Assembly (NCBI RefSeq): GCF_000244895.1
Contig: NZ_CM001441.1
Location: 4,864,198-4,928,197 of the forward strand
DNA: 64,000 bases
Direction: 5' to 3'
Origin: Desulfosporosinus youngiae DSM 17734
GTDB lineage: Bacteria; Bacillota; Desulfitobacteriia; Desulfitobacteriales; Desulfitobacteriaceae
A model generated the notes under the pieces. The model was not told the DNA's origin. It made no database searches and saw only the letters and a program-made list of their open reading frames with translations. Both the position numbers and the translations under genes were made by a program. Shown here in pieces: positions 34,439 to 43,130 of the stretch (its first letter is position 1; the number at the start of each line of letters is the position of its first letter).

Positions 34439-35278
34439 TTATAGCCAGGGCGAACGATTAGCCGAACTTACTCGTATCTCCAGACCCTGAAGAGATTTTT
34501 CTTTCATTAAATAGTCATAAGCTGCTCGGAGCATCGGGGCCTCGCTTAAGAAATGCCCTAGATCACCGACAGCCATATCTCCTTCAAGGGCATCGAGGAC
34601 AGCATGATGATCAACGTCGCCTGTAATAAGAAAATCTGCCCCCTTAAATAACGCCTTCGGTACAAATCGCGCTCCGCTCCCATTGACAATGGCTACTTTC
34701 CTTACTTCCTTGTCTAAAGATCCAGCCAGACGAACTCCGGTTAATTCATAGTTATTGGAATAGACCCCTGAAGAATTTAAACGATCTAAAAAGTTTCTCC
34801 ATAAAAACCCTAACCTTTCTGGCCTGGTCAAATATCCGCACACCCCATAGCCCCGTTCTTCCTCATTAGGTGTTGGATTTACGTTATACACGCGCTCCAA
34901 GGGTTCCATCTTTTCCAGTCCCAGTAATTCCCCTAGAACCCGGCTTGAGGAAAGTATAGACTGATCCAGGTTCGTGTGGGCGGCATAATATCCGATATCA
35001 TGCTGCAAAAGACGTAGAGGAACCTGGGCAGCAGGGTTATCCGCCCTTAGGTTTTTCAGAGGACGAAAAATAATGGGGTGATGTGCCACAATGAGCTGGG
35101 CTCCAAAACTTTTCGCTTCTTCGACTACTTCTAATGTCCCATCTAAGGTAATCAGAATGCGCTCAATTGTTTTTGAACCACTTCCGACAAGTAATCCAAC
35201 ATTATCCCACTCCTCAGCCCAGGATTTTGGAGCTATTTTTTCGATTAACTGGGCAACGAAACCAACGCTTACTGCCAT
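34439..35278 (-). CDS. Nif3-like dinuclear metal centre protein (YqfO family)
   Basis: A widely conserved family with a two-metal site, often labelled GTP cyclohydrolase I type 2-like; the true activity is unsettled. The 279 residues show the metal-site motifs VAHHPIIF, AAHTNLD and, near the end, GDLGHFLSE, plus EEWDNVGLLVG near the N-terminus. The length is that of the short form without the PII-like insert. Its start overlaps the trmK end by 10 bp, a common Firmicute pairing. Confidence 0.93.
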   Translation of the reverse strand: MAVSVGFVAQLIEKIAPKSWAEEWDNVGLLVGSGSKTIERILITLDGTLEVVEEAKSFGAQLIVAHHPIIFRPLKNLRADNPAAQVPLRLLQHDIGYYAAHTNLDQSILSSSRVLGELLGLEKMEPLERVYNVNPTPNEEERGYGVCGYLTRPERLGFLWRNFLDRLNSSGVYSNNYELTGVRLAGSLDKEVRKVAIVNGSGARFVPKALFKGADFLITGDVDHHAVLDALEGDMAVGDLGHFLSEAPMLRAAYDYLMKEKSLQGLEIRVSSANRSPWL

Positions 35279-36066
35279 CTGCGCAATCCCTCCACTAAAT
35301 CCAGCATATGTGAAATTTCTCTGATTTTAACCATAACCTCTGGGCTTTTTGATTTTTTCATCTGCTGTATCTGCCTCAGCAACCTGGCACTGTATTCGTC
35401 AAACTGTTTGCTCAAGAGATTTGTGCGTCCTTCCAAAACAAGAGGTCCGAAATGCCAAACCAGCCTATGTACTAAGCTCCGAAACTCCGTTTCCAGCATC
35501 TGCTCCTTCTCTAGTATCGGCTGCAGTCGTTGACGCCAAACCTGTTCGTACTTTTGCAGTTCAATGATATCCCATCCTTCTTCCTTTGAAAAGGCCATAA
35601 CGACATAAATTCGCTCCTCTTCTTCTACCAACCGCTCAGTCTTTAAACGCCATCCCTCATTCAGCAGCGTCAGGCGAACTGCCCCTTCTGCGCCCTGCGG
35701 TTGAAGGATGAGATCAGTCACACCTTTCAAAATATCCGGCCTTGCCGAAACAATATCCAGCATTGTTCTGCCGCCCATTCCTGCCAGAGATAAGACATTC
35801 ACTTCCCCAACCCTGAGCGGCATTAATCCATCCCCAAACCTCACATCAATAACGGCTTCTAAGTTCCGGCCTTTAACCGCTGCCGAGGCCGATTGATACG
35901 GCCCTTCATGGACATCGATAGCCACAGCTTTTTCTATTCTCCGGGCTTCATAGAGAAATATCGGCAAATAAGCATGATCTGTCCCAATGTCTCCAAGCTT
36001 GGCACCCTCCGGGACAAACGATGCGACGGTTTGCAGCCGTGGACCTAAAACAACTGACACTGACAT
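35269..36066 (-). CDS. trmK: tRNA (adenine-22-N1)-methyltransferase TrmK
   Basis: Methylates A22 of certain tRNAs. The 265 residues show the SAM-binding LGDIGTDHAYLPIFL, AVAIDVHEGPYQSA, RFGDGLMPL and the Asn/Gly-type active segment SLAGMGGRTM, as in YqfN. The C-terminal coiled helices (from about 165) are also typical. It is cotranscribed with the Nif3-like gene; in many Firmicutes the pair follows rpoD, here 7 kb away. Confidence 0.92.
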   Translation of the reverse strand: MSVSVVLGPRLQTVASFVPEGAKLGDIGTDHAYLPIFLYEARRIEKAVAIDVHEGPYQSASAAVKGRNLEAVIDVRFGDGLMPLRVGEVNVLSLAGMGGRTMLDIVSARPDILKGVTDLILQPQGAEGAVRLTLLNEGWRLKTERLVEEEERIYVVMAFSKEEGWDIIELQKYEQVWRQRLQPILEKEQMLETEFRSLVHRLVWHFGPLVLEGRTNLLSKQFDEYSARLLRQIQQMKKSKSPEVMVKIREISHMLDLVEGLRRWQ

Positions 36067-36188
36067 ATTTTCACCTCATTAAAAACCCTTAAAGGTTTAT
36101 GTAAACTATTATAACCAAAAAGGAATCTTCTTGGTTCAAATCCCTCACATTATATCACTCTTAATGGACAAAGTGCTTGTGGACAATG

Positions 36189-36224
36189 AAAAAAGGCGGG
36201 TAGATTTCTACCTCACCGTTTTTC
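36189..36224 (-). terminator. Probable terminator after the TPP-enzyme-like gene
   Basis: An imperfect hairpin around GGTAGA/TCTACC flanked by A6 and T5. On the minus strand it is followed by TTTTTTCATTG. Confidence 0.5.
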
Positions 36225-36340
36225 AGGATTTTAGCACCCAGCCACTCTCCTACGCCTAAAGCTATCATTATTTCCCCTGCCCTAAAAACGTTATGGTCTC
36301 AAGGCGGGAAGTATTCAGGATACAATTTGGGATACTTCCC

Positions 36341-38008
36341 TCACGCGCTTCTCGTTTCATCCGTCGGAACCGGGTATTGTTCATCCGTGTCAACTAAGAT
36401 CTCAATCAGGTAAGGACGATAGGAACTAAACGCCCTTACTAAGGCATCCGCGATCTGCTCAGGCCTTTCAACCAATTCAGCCTCTACACCCATTCCTTTG
36501 GCTACATTCACAAGTCCTAACCCCTTCTGGAGGACAACGACAACAATCGGAATATTATGCTTTGCAGCCGTACTAAGTTCTTGAAGGGACATACTCAGAC
36601 CCGCGTTCCCTATTAAGTTTACAACCTGCCGTTCCGGGTATGCGAGCTGTGCGCCCAATGCGGCACCTATCCCCCACGCTGGGTTACCGGCTCGGCCACC
36701 GACTAAAAACGTTCGAGGTTCATAGGTCTCATATAATTGACCGGCCCAGATTCGAATTAACCTATTATCCAAAGTAACAATGGCATCCGGCCGCAGCCCT
36801 TTTCTCAGCTCAGCAATCGCCCGCTCTGGTTTGAGGGGACCGCTCTCAAATTCCGTCTGACGAGACAAACCGGCTCTTTCTATTTGAAGAGATTCGATTC
36901 TTTCTAAAGCCTTTGGTGTTGGTTTATAATCACGACTACGGATAAACCTGTTCAACATCCGGACGAACTTTTTCAGATCAGCGGCTATCACAACTTCAGC
37001 GGAGACATGGCTCAAGATTTCTTTTTCGTCGCCGGCGATGTGTATAATCTTACGATCGTTTCCGTAGGCATCCATTTCCTCCGCACTCTGAGTAGCGAAT
37101 CGCCCACCTAGATTCATGATCAGATCTGATTCTAGAAGCGTCTTACAGCCCAGCGGAGTTTGGCAGAGTGTTCCTGCCATCCCCGCATATAAACGGTGAT
37201 AATTTGGAAAGCCATCTTTACCCATCACTGAGGATATGACCGGGATCTGAAGTAATTGGGCTAAGTCTATGAGTTCTTCAGTTGCACTTCCATGTGCAAC
37301 CCCTTCTCCAGCCATCAGCACCGGCCTTTCTGCCTCCTCAATCATTGTCAACACTTCTTGAAGCTGGAGCTCTGTGACTTGTAATAAATCATCCTGCTCG
37401 TTTGTTTCTTCTTCCATATAGTCTTCAAAATTAATCATTAGTAATCCTTTTTGGACATTAGGCGGAATATCGATTAGGACGGGTCCCTTCCTGCCTTGAG
37501 TCGCTAATTTCCAAGCCTCACTCATTATCTTTGGCAAATCAGCCGTTTTTGTTACGAGGTAGGCCGCCTTAGTAACCGGCCTGGCCATTTCTATCATCGA
37601 TCCTTCTTGAAAACCATCTCTTCCTTTTAAGTTCTTAGAAGCTTGTGCTACAAAGGCAATTAATGGGATTGAATCTCTATAAGCACTATCAAGGCCTGTC
37701 AGAAAATCAGTCACTCCAAAACCAGACGTCGTTGCACAAATCCCTGCTTTTCCAGTGGACCTTGCATAGCCATCTGCCATAAAAATTGCTGTTTGCTCCT
37801 GACGAACATTAATTGAATGCATTTGCTCCCTCTCCAATACCGCCTCATAAAAGGAAAGCATAGCTGCTTCAGGAATACCATAAACATGGGTTACTCTTTT
37901 ATGCTCCAAAAACTTAACAATAAATTGTGCGCCTGTCATTTCAACTTCTTTATTCAGCTCATCTGCAAAATAATGTTTTACTTGACCTTCTGTTCCCCAA
38001 AGCACCAT
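36341..38008 (-). CDS. TPP-dependent enzyme family protein (acetolactate synthase-like), altered cofactor motif
   Basis: The 555 residues have the three-domain layout of acetolactate synthase and relatives: PYR domain (about 24-190; RQEQTAIFMADGYARSTGKA, with the activating Glu kept), central domain (about 215-350) and PP domain (about 385-540). The TPP/Mg motif normally reads GDG...NN, with a metal-binding Asp. Here it is GNAGLSMSLQELSTAAKHNI followed by LQKGLGLVN, so both the Asp and the downstream Asn are replaced. It may use the cofactor poorly or have another role. There is no small regulatory subunit nearby. The start has a GGGGGAG ribosome binding site. Substrate unknown. Confidence 0.8.
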   Translation of the reverse strand: MVLWGTEGQVKHYFADELNKEVEMTGAQFIVKFLEHKRVTHVYGIPEAAMLSFYEAVLEREQMHSINVRQEQTAIFMADGYARSTGKAGICATTSGFGVTDFLTGLDSAYRDSIPLIAFVAQASKNLKGRDGFQEGSMIEMARPVTKAAYLVTKTADLPKIMSEAWKLATQGRKGPVLIDIPPNVQKGLLMINFEDYMEEETNEQDDLLQVTELQLQEVLTMIEEAERPVLMAGEGVAHGSATEELIDLAQLLQIPVISSVMGKDGFPNYHRLYAGMAGTLCQTPLGCKTLLESDLIMNLGGRFATQSAEEMDAYGNDRKIIHIAGDEKEILSHVSAEVVIAADLKKFVRMLNRFIRSRDYKPTPKALERIESLQIERAGLSRQTEFESGPLKPERAIAELRKGLRPDAIVTLDNRLIRIWAGQLYETYEPRTFLVGGRAGNPAWGIGAALGAQLAYPERQVVNLIGNAGLSMSLQELSTAAKHNIPIVVVVLQKGLGLVNVAKGMGVEAELVERPEQIADALVRAFSSYRPYLIEILVDTDEQYPVPTDETRSA

Positions 38009-38474
38009 ACCCGTCTCCCCCTTATTATCGTTACCTTAGTTTTTGTATATGATCGGACCAATTCTATTAATTACAGTTTTACATAATAAAATCGCGTTTT
38101 GCATCTCGGACAAAGATCTAACCTAATAACATGCTTACATTATAAATCAATCGAATTCCGGAATACTCTTAGCTTTACATCATAACTGACCTAGGACTAT
38201 GGGTTGTACTTAAAAAGCGGAATTATTGTTGCACATTATGAAACCTGGTTTCATAACTTTCTTAAAATACCTCTGTCTATTCAATTCTTTATATTCGTAT
38301 ACTATCATACTAATCCTTATGTGCGCAATACCTTTAGTATCAGGGTTTTGTAACTTTTCTGTCAATTCTCTGTTTTGTCAGCTGAATCCGTTTGCTGCTT
38401 GTCAGCCATAGGACCCTAAGCCTTCGATTAACGCCATCTTGAAGACCCGAGTCCTGAACAAGCATACTATTAGC
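38009..38474. other. Intergenic region without supported gene
   Basis: AT-rich. One plus-strand frame of 61 codons (38226-38411) has a hydrophobic composition but no ribosome binding site or recognisable similarity, so it is not called. The promoter of the TPP-enzyme-like gene must lie at the low end. Confidence 0.4.
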
Positions 38475-38768
38475 TCATTCTACATAAAACTGGACTTTGA
38501 CATCATTCTTAGCTTCGATCACTAAACAGACATCCTCTTCAGTTGGATTATAATTAACAACTATTACATCGTCTAAATTAATCCAAAAAACTTCATTTTC
38601 AATGCTCCATACTGAGACCTTATCATCAGCTACATCAATAGTCCCTACCACTCCAAAATCCAGAGTACACTCTACGATAGCCAGGATTTCGATACACTTC
38701 AAGTACTTACCTAAAAACTTCTCCCGAAGAAATTTCACAAATTCAATCTTTGAAGATAAGGTTATCAT
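38475..38768 (-). CDS. Hypothetical protein, 97 residues
   Basis: Unrecognised. ATG 38768 has GGAGGAG 5 nt ahead, so it is preferred to 38831. The product is acidic and strand-rich (ECTLDFGVVGTIDVADDKVS, VFWINLDDVIVVNYNPTEED), suggesting a small beta protein. No signal peptide. It is a single gene just downstream of the toxin-antitoxin remnant. Confidence 0.65.
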   Translation of the reverse strand: MITLSSKIEFVKFLREKFLGKYLKCIEILAIVECTLDFGVVGTIDVADDKVSVWSIENEVFWINLDDVIVVNYNPTEEDVCLVIEAKNDVKVQFYVE

Positions 38769-38840
38769 GACAACTCCTCCAATCATTGTGGTTGATTTAA
38801 CGATCAAATAATATGCGGATCTCTTCAGCAAGAAAAAAAG

Positions 38841-38866
38841 AACCCAATGACCTAAGTCAATGGGTT
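38841..38866 (-). terminator. Terminator after the PIN/antitoxin unit
   Basis: AACCCAATGA/TCAATGGGTT stem (one mismatch), with CTTTTTTTCTTG following on the minus strand. Confidence 0.65.
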
Positions 38867-38979
38867 AGGCTTCAGTCTTATTTTATGGAAACTGTATTGA
38901 TGATCTATAATCGTACTATTATTATAATTGCATTTTAACAAGTTGTCCATTTCTATATCTGTCCGGCCAAATTAATGCC

Positions 38980-39533
38980 TTAGATTCTTTCTTCAACCAT
39001 ATATTCGTAAAAGGCCCATGGACGAAGGATTTCAATTTTGCCTAATCTAGAGGGAAAATCATCCGTGTTAGAGGTAAGTATTATATCACAGTTGAGTTCG
39101 ATAGCTGCATACATAACATGAATATCCCCATGATCAATGTCCGCAAGCCTTTTGCCCTCATCACCAAGTAATCTGACTAAATCATCGTTTCGTTTACCTG
39201 TTTTACTATAAAAGAGATTGTATAGATATTCATTAATAGGACGTTGGGATTGAGTCATATCAATCCATAATTCCTTACCAATCCCTATCCTTCTAATGTT
39301 TTCAAAATCCAGGACAGGTGTAACAGCTGTAAAGAAAGCATCATTTCACTCTCAGAATAAACAACACCCTTTAAGCCCTTTCTACAATGTTCAATAAATT
39401 CGCATACCACTACTTCGGAAATAACAGGCTCAAAGAATTCGGCGCTTCTAGCAAGTTGTATGAGTTTGTAATTGACACCCAGGGAAATGATGGCACCACA
39501 TAATACAGTCGTATCAAACAAAACTCTTTTCAT
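38980..39533 (-). pseudogene. Frameshifted PIN-domain toxin gene
   Basis: Two open pieces belong to one PIN-like protein. The first (39285-39533) begins MKRVLFDTTVLCGAI, with the first acidic PIN residue, and runs to YSESE. The second frame continues as NDAFFTAVTPVLDFENIRRI and on through DHGDIHVMYAAIELNCDIIL to SNTDDF near 38980. Restoring one A in the A3 run (39344-39346, T3 on plus) joins them exactly. It starts 3 bp after the HTH antitoxin. Either mutation or a sequencing slip; if real, the toxin is inactive. Confidence 0.75.
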
Positions 39534-39536
39534 TAC

Positions 39537-40076
39537 CTACAAGTCTCCCAGATCATCTTCATCGATCGGGGGCATGCCAACTCTCTTGGCCCATAACGTT
39601 TCAAAAATTGCTTCGCTGGTTGCATCCTGCTCATCGGTAGTCCTGAATTGATCAGCCGGTATCCGATAGTGACCTCCAGGAGAACGATATGCTTTCATCT
39701 TTCCAGTTTCTATCCAGTTTATTACTGCTTGATTAGATACTCCAAGCTTTTTGGCGACATCTCCGGTACTAAGCATTTTGAGGTCATCTTTATTTTGGTC
39801 TAGCTTTAAGGCACTAATGGCTCGACGTAAGCCTATAATTTGAGCATCCGATACTCTGGCCTCTCTAGATAAGATAGTAATAGCAGATTCTAAGCTTTGC
39901 TTAAATGCTTCACTATTTCCGGTTGTAAACGATTGATTCATTTGCTTTACAAGTTTAGCTTTAGCCTCATTACTAACCCTAGCAACCCCATTTACCTGTA
40001 GTGCAGCAATTCGTCTTCGTCCACGAGTACGATTACCCCTCGATTGATCTTGGGAGACACGAAAACCAGCCAACAT
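39537..40076 (-). CDS. Excisionase-type HTH protein, probable antitoxin
   Basis: The 179 residues have a basic N-terminus, a helical middle and a MerR/excisionase-like winged helix (about 103-150) with MLSTGDVAKKLGVSNQAVIN, then YRSPGGHYRIPADQF. The acidic tail (PPIDEDDLGDL) would bind a partner. It lies 3 bp ahead of the PIN frame, so it is most likely the DNA-binding antitoxin of that pair. The start has AGGAGG and a promoter at 40097-40125. Confidence 0.75.
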   Translation of the reverse strand: MLAGFRVSQDQSRGNRTRGRRRIAALQVNGVARVSNEAKAKLVKQMNQSFTTGNSEAFKQSLESAITILSREARVSDAQIIGLRRAISALKLDQNKDDLKMLSTGDVAKKLGVSNQAVINWIETGKMKAYRSPGGHYRIPADQFRTTDEQDATSEAIFETLWAKRVGMPPIDEDDLGDL

Positions 40077-40096
40077 AATTTACACCTCCTGGAAAT

Positions 40097-40125
40097 ATTA
40101 TACCCAAAAACCCCAAAAACAACAA
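40097..40125 (-). promoter_or_regulatory. Sigma-A-like promoter of the HTH/PIN unit
   Basis: TTGTTG (40120-40125), 17-nt spacer, TATAAT (40097-40102). The spacer is a direct repeat of TTTTTGGG. Transcription would start about 13 nt before ATG, leaving room only for the AGGAGG. Confidence 0.6.
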
Positions 40126-40178
40126 TTAAAAAGAATTCTTCTATCTCCTTGAAATACTTGAAGTGCAAGATTTAGTGT

Positions 40179-40319
40179 CTAGTTTAGGGTTTTGTTCAGT
40201 ATCAAATTCATTGCGGCGGCTTTAACGGCATTGCCGAAAATAGAGAGTTCTCCATTTCCGGCATACCTATGCTGCGAGATTGCTTGAGCAGAAAGTTGAT
40301 TTAAAAATTTATTCCCATG
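40179..40319 (-). other. Short open stretch, possible transposase tail (unproven)
   Basis: A 45-codon open stretch without a start reads QHRYAGNGELSIFGNAVKAA near its middle and ends LNKTLN. The regular composition suggests the C-terminus of a former protein, perhaps a transposase, but I cannot name the family. The rest of 40126-40361 shows nothing else. Confidence 0.2.
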
Positions 40320-40361
40320 TTACGTAAATTCCGCATGAATTTACCATATACAAAAAGCAAT

Positions 40362-40415
40362 AAGACACCAAGGGTATGAGTTTCCGGCCTAACCGATCTC
40401 AAACCCTGGTGTCTT
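40362..40415 (-). terminator. Hairpin downstream of the transposase
   Basis: AAGACACCA/TGGTGTCTT outer stem with inner GGGT/ACCC and TGAG/CTCA, followed on the minus strand by TTATTGCTTTTTG. Confidence 0.65.
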
Positions 40416-40528
40416 CACTTTTCGCCATTGAGCCAAAGCTCTTATTGTAAAATGCATGTCAACCGAACATCTGTAAATAGATTTGGAACACCTACACGTT
40501 CCATCTTTTGCCTTGGTTTTTGGGAGCA

Positions 40529-42148
40529 TCAGAAGACACTTTGATACTTGAGGATGTGTTTTAAGCTTTCTGTGACACTCTCTTCCGATTGATTAAAGTA
40601 GGCAAGAATATCTTTTTGCTTTTTCGTCAGCGGGTTGTGCATCATCACCCCCGATGGGTGGACGACGACTTTGATCTTGCGCATTTCGATAAAGATTCTA
40701 TCTAGGGAGAGACGCTTCTTGAGGATATAGGGCTTTATCGTATTGAACACATACGTCCTCAGAATCAACGCCAGAAAGGCTAAAAACATCTTTCCTTCTT
40801 CCGCCTGCGCGGAATGAATTCTTAATCGTTTCATATCTAAATCATTTTTTAGACTGTCAAAGGATTTTTCGATGACGTCCTTCATCCTATAAATCTCCAG
40901 GATGTCCGCCGTGCTTTTCTGAAAATCCGTACTCATCACTAGAAAATATCCCATGGTCCGCATATAGGCATCGATGACCTCGTGGTTGGCTTCTACGCTG
41001 AGGACAGTATCCTTTTTGTCTTTGGTGATATGAAAAAACGGTTCCGCCTCACGAGGAATGAGCCCTTTGGCTATGGAGGCTTGCCACTTCTTGAAGTCTA
41101 TCTTGAAACGGTATTTTTCATCCGCCATTTTTTCATCGGAATACAGGAGATGGACTCGACAGCGAAAGCCATAATCACTGCGCTCAAGGGCTATGCCATT
41201 AACATCGCCAATGCCCAGATCATAACGCGAACTCTTGACGTTTTCGCCATGGGCCTGAATAATCTCTTGAGATAGAACCAGCCTATTGGGCATACCGATA
41301 ATAAACCCACGGGTATGTTGGTTCAGATAAAGCAGATTGTCTTTGCTAAAAAACCCTCTGTCCATCACAAAATGCGCGTTCTTAATGCCAACCTTATCAC
41401 TGCCTTCCATCATGGCGACTAAATGGCTTTTATCAGGGATACTGCCGTAATAGGTTCGATAATAGACCGGTAGCTTCGTCGTCTCGCCAAAGTACATGCC
41501 CAGATTGATCTGCGGTAGTTTCTCCTTGTCGCGGTTATAACCAAATTCCACCTCTTCATTGAGCTTGCTATAGGAAGAAATGGAGGTTATATCATAGGCT
41601 AGGTATTCTTCCTGTTGGCGTATATGGACCCATGCTCGGAAAAATTCATTGCGCTTAGCTTCATTAATAACTTTCAGAAGCCTTGAGCATTCTTGAGATG
41701 CAAGGATAACATCGCTTCCAGTGAGCGTTTCCTCCATCCAGTCCTCACAATGAGACAAAACATTGCCTTCCAGAGCCATATAGATGGCCAGCATTAAGAT
41801 ACTTTGGGCATCTTCGCCGAAGACTCTGTACAGCAACGTATCCAGCTGAGATTCCCGGGTGATTGCCTTCAACAGAAAGTAGCTTCCATAATTCTTGATG
41901 CTCTCGATCGGAACAGTCCTTAGCTGTGGTTTCCCGCCGTAAATCTTGAAATAATTATCGTTTGGAATCAACATACCGGTTTGCGTGTCATATTTGCCGA
42001 TGATGGTTTGGGAACTCGTCGGCTGGCCTTTGTCATTTCGATAGCCTTTGCCAATATGGTACACATATCCTGACTTCTTGCAGGAGACATTGCTTTTCGG
42101 CATGGAGACGAAGGTGTATGCGGGTGCTGAGAGTTTCGTCATAAACAT
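40529..42148 (-). CDS. IS1634 family transposase (DDE)
   Basis: The 539 residues match the IS1634 branch of IS4-like DDE transposases. There is a long N-terminal region with CKKSGYVYHIGKGYRNDKGQ, the first catalytic Asp in YLAYDITSISSYS, the second in NAHFVMDRGFFSKDNL, and the Glu in the YREK-like segment EIYRMKDVIEKSFDSLKNDL. All catalytic positions and both ends of the protein appear intact, so the element may be active. The start has a GGAGGGATG ribosome binding site. Confidence 0.92.
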   Translation of the reverse strand: MFMTKLSAPAYTFVSMPKSNVSCKKSGYVYHIGKGYRNDKGQPTSSQTIIGKYDTQTGMLIPNDNYFKIYGGKPQLRTVPIESIKNYGSYFLLKAITRESQLDTLLYRVFGEDAQSILMLAIYMALEGNVLSHCEDWMEETLTGSDVILASQECSRLLKVINEAKRNEFFRAWVHIRQQEEYLAYDITSISSYSKLNEEVEFGYNRDKEKLPQINLGMYFGETTKLPVYYRTYYGSIPDKSHLVAMMEGSDKVGIKNAHFVMDRGFFSKDNLLYLNQHTRGFIIGMPNRLVLSQEIIQAHGENVKSSRYDLGIGDVNGIALERSDYGFRCRVHLLYSDEKMADEKYRFKIDFKKWQASIAKGLIPREAEPFFHITKDKKDTVLSVEANHEVIDAYMRTMGYFLVMSTDFQKSTADILEIYRMKDVIEKSFDSLKNDLDMKRLRIHSAQAEEGKMFLAFLALILRTYVFNTIKPYILKKRLSLDRIFIEMRKIKVVVHPSGVMMHNPLTKKQKDILAYFNQSEESVTESLKHILKYQSVF

Positions 42149-42161
42149 CCCTCCTAAAGCC

Positions 42162-42195
42162 TTATGTATATGATTATATTATACCATATACATAA
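42162..42195. repeat. Inverted repeat around the transposase promoter
   Basis: TTATGTATATG and CATATACATAA flank TATAAT-like words, so the putative transposase promoter lies within an 11-bp inverted repeat. A second inverted pair, ATACCTGTAT/ATACAGGTAT, lies at about 42226-42267. The remainder of 42196-42362 is featureless. Confidence 0.6.
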
Positions 42196-42362
42196 ACATT
42201 TATCTTCCCCCTAATATGAAAAAATACCTGTATTTAAGCTATATTTCTATGCTCTTATACAGGTATATGATATTTTTTTGCGGGATTTAGGATGTTAATG
42301 CCCCAGCTACGAACAGGGACCGCCAGCAAGATGAATAACCTACTAAAAACAAAAATAAAGAA

Positions 42363-42388
42363 AGCACCTCCCTTGAAAGGAAAGTGCT
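42363..42388 (-). terminator. Terminator of the tRNA operon
   Basis: AGCAC/GTGCT outer stem with CCTT/AAGG, followed on the minus strand by TTTCTTTATTTTTG. It lies about 90 bp past tRNA-Val. Confidence 0.75.
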
Positions 42389-42476
42389 AAATACGCTAAA
42401 TTTACGCCGTAACTCCGGGCGTAACTCTACAATATGCAATTCACTTTTTTTAAAACTCTAAAACCCTTGGTATTAC

Positions 42477-42551
42477 TGGTGGGCGATACTGGTCTCGAAC
42501 CAGTGGCCTCATCCGTGTGAAGGATGCGCTCTACCGCTGAGCTAATCGCCC
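42477..42551 (-). tRNA. tRNA-Val (anticodon CAC)
   Basis: A complete cloverleaf: acceptor GGGCGAT/ATCGCCC, D arm GCTCAGCGGTAGAGC, anticodon loop TTCACAC (CAC, reads GUG), T arm with TTCGAGA, and encoded ACCA end. It is last in the three-tRNA unit. Confidence 0.95.
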
Positions 42552-42660
42552 AATTTCACTGATATTCGCCAACAAGGTTCGTTATTCGGCTTAACATCGA
42601 ACAACGAACCTCAATTTCACTTCACATGCCAATTCGAACCTCGTACCTCGAACTTCGATA

Positions 42661-42735
42661 TGGTGGGCCCACTAGGATTCGAACCTAGGACCAACCCGTT
42701 ATGAGCGGGGGGCTCTACCGCTGAGCTATGGGCCC
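42661..42735 (-). tRNA. tRNA with CAT anticodon (elongator Met or Ile2)
   Basis: Complete cloverleaf with acceptor GGGCCCA/TGGGCCC, anticodon loop CTCATAA and encoded ACCA. CAT can be methionine, or isoleucine after lysidine modification; the CTCATAA loop leans to Ile2, but this cannot be settled by eye. The first pair of the anticodon stem is a C-T mismatch. Confidence 0.92.
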
Positions 42736-42756
42736 TTGCAAGGGATCTAACAGAAA

Positions 42757-42831
42757 TGGCTCCCCGAGTAGGACTCGAACCTACAACCTACCGGTTAACA
42801 GCCGGTTGCTCCACCATTGAGCTATCGAGGA
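42757..42831 (-). tRNA. tRNA-Asn (anticodon GTT)
   Basis: Complete cloverleaf: acceptor TCCTCGA/TCGGGGA, anticodon loop CTGTTAA (GTT), T loop TTCGAGT and encoded GCCA end. It is first in the operon after a consensus promoter. Confidence 0.95.
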
Positions 42832-42848
42832 ATGCTCTTGCACGGGTT

Positions 42849-42877
42849 ATTATACGTAATTCCAGCTCTATAGTCAA
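42849..42877 (-). promoter_or_regulatory. Sigma-A promoter of the tRNA operon
   Basis: TTGACT (42872-42877), a 17-nt spacer and a perfect TATAAT (42849-42854) on the minus strand, about 17 bp ahead of tRNA-Asn. Confidence 0.9.
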
Positions 42878-43056
42878 GGTCTTTTGTGAAATTTCTTCAG
42901 GAGGCTATCCTGAAAAAACCATCCTAAAAACTTAAAGACCCCAAAAAGGCAGATTCTCGCACAGAAGTGAACTCATCGTACGTAGAGGCGGTAAAAGCCC
43001 ACAAGACGGTGCGGGGACAGGTCGCCACGGTTTCACAAGGTACTACCCGGAGGTTT

Positions 43057-43130
43057 GGCACGAAAGTGTCCGGTGGACAGTTTCGCCGAAGCGGCTATCT
43101 CCAAAGAATACTTATCCGCTGAAGGTAGCT
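43057..43130. repeat. GC-rich repeat element, copy 1
   Basis: This stretch (GTCCGGTG, then TTTCGCCGAAGCGGC, CTCCAAAGAA and GAAGGTAGCT) matches 59316-59401 at about two positions in three over its core. It lies in the 455-bp space between the tRNA promoter and the rpoD stop, which is richer in GC than its surroundings and holds several small hairpins (for example GCGAAGACA/TGTCTTCGTC-type at about 43170-43190). No supported gene lies in 42878-43287. Confidence 0.5.

Larger units (their letters stand above)
40341..42183 (-). mobile_element. IS1634-type insertion sequence (ends approximate)
   Basis: The element contains one transposase gene (40529-42148), a terminator-like hairpin on its left (40362-40415), and AT-rich ends. 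Read inward, the ends look similar: ACCATATACA-AAAAGC from 40344 and ATCATATACATAAGGC from about 42178. That is an imperfect pair that may be the terminal inverted repeats. I could not identify a target duplication, so the limits are tentative. Confidence 0.55.

Noticed and set aside
38226-38411. A 61-codon hydrophobic plus-strand frame
   Set aside because: No ribosome binding site, poor composition for a signal or membrane protein with charges, and no context.
40077-42400. CRISPR array or tandem repeats near the insertion sequence
   Set aside because: Only single inverted repeats were seen; no regularly spaced direct repeats occur anywhere in the window.
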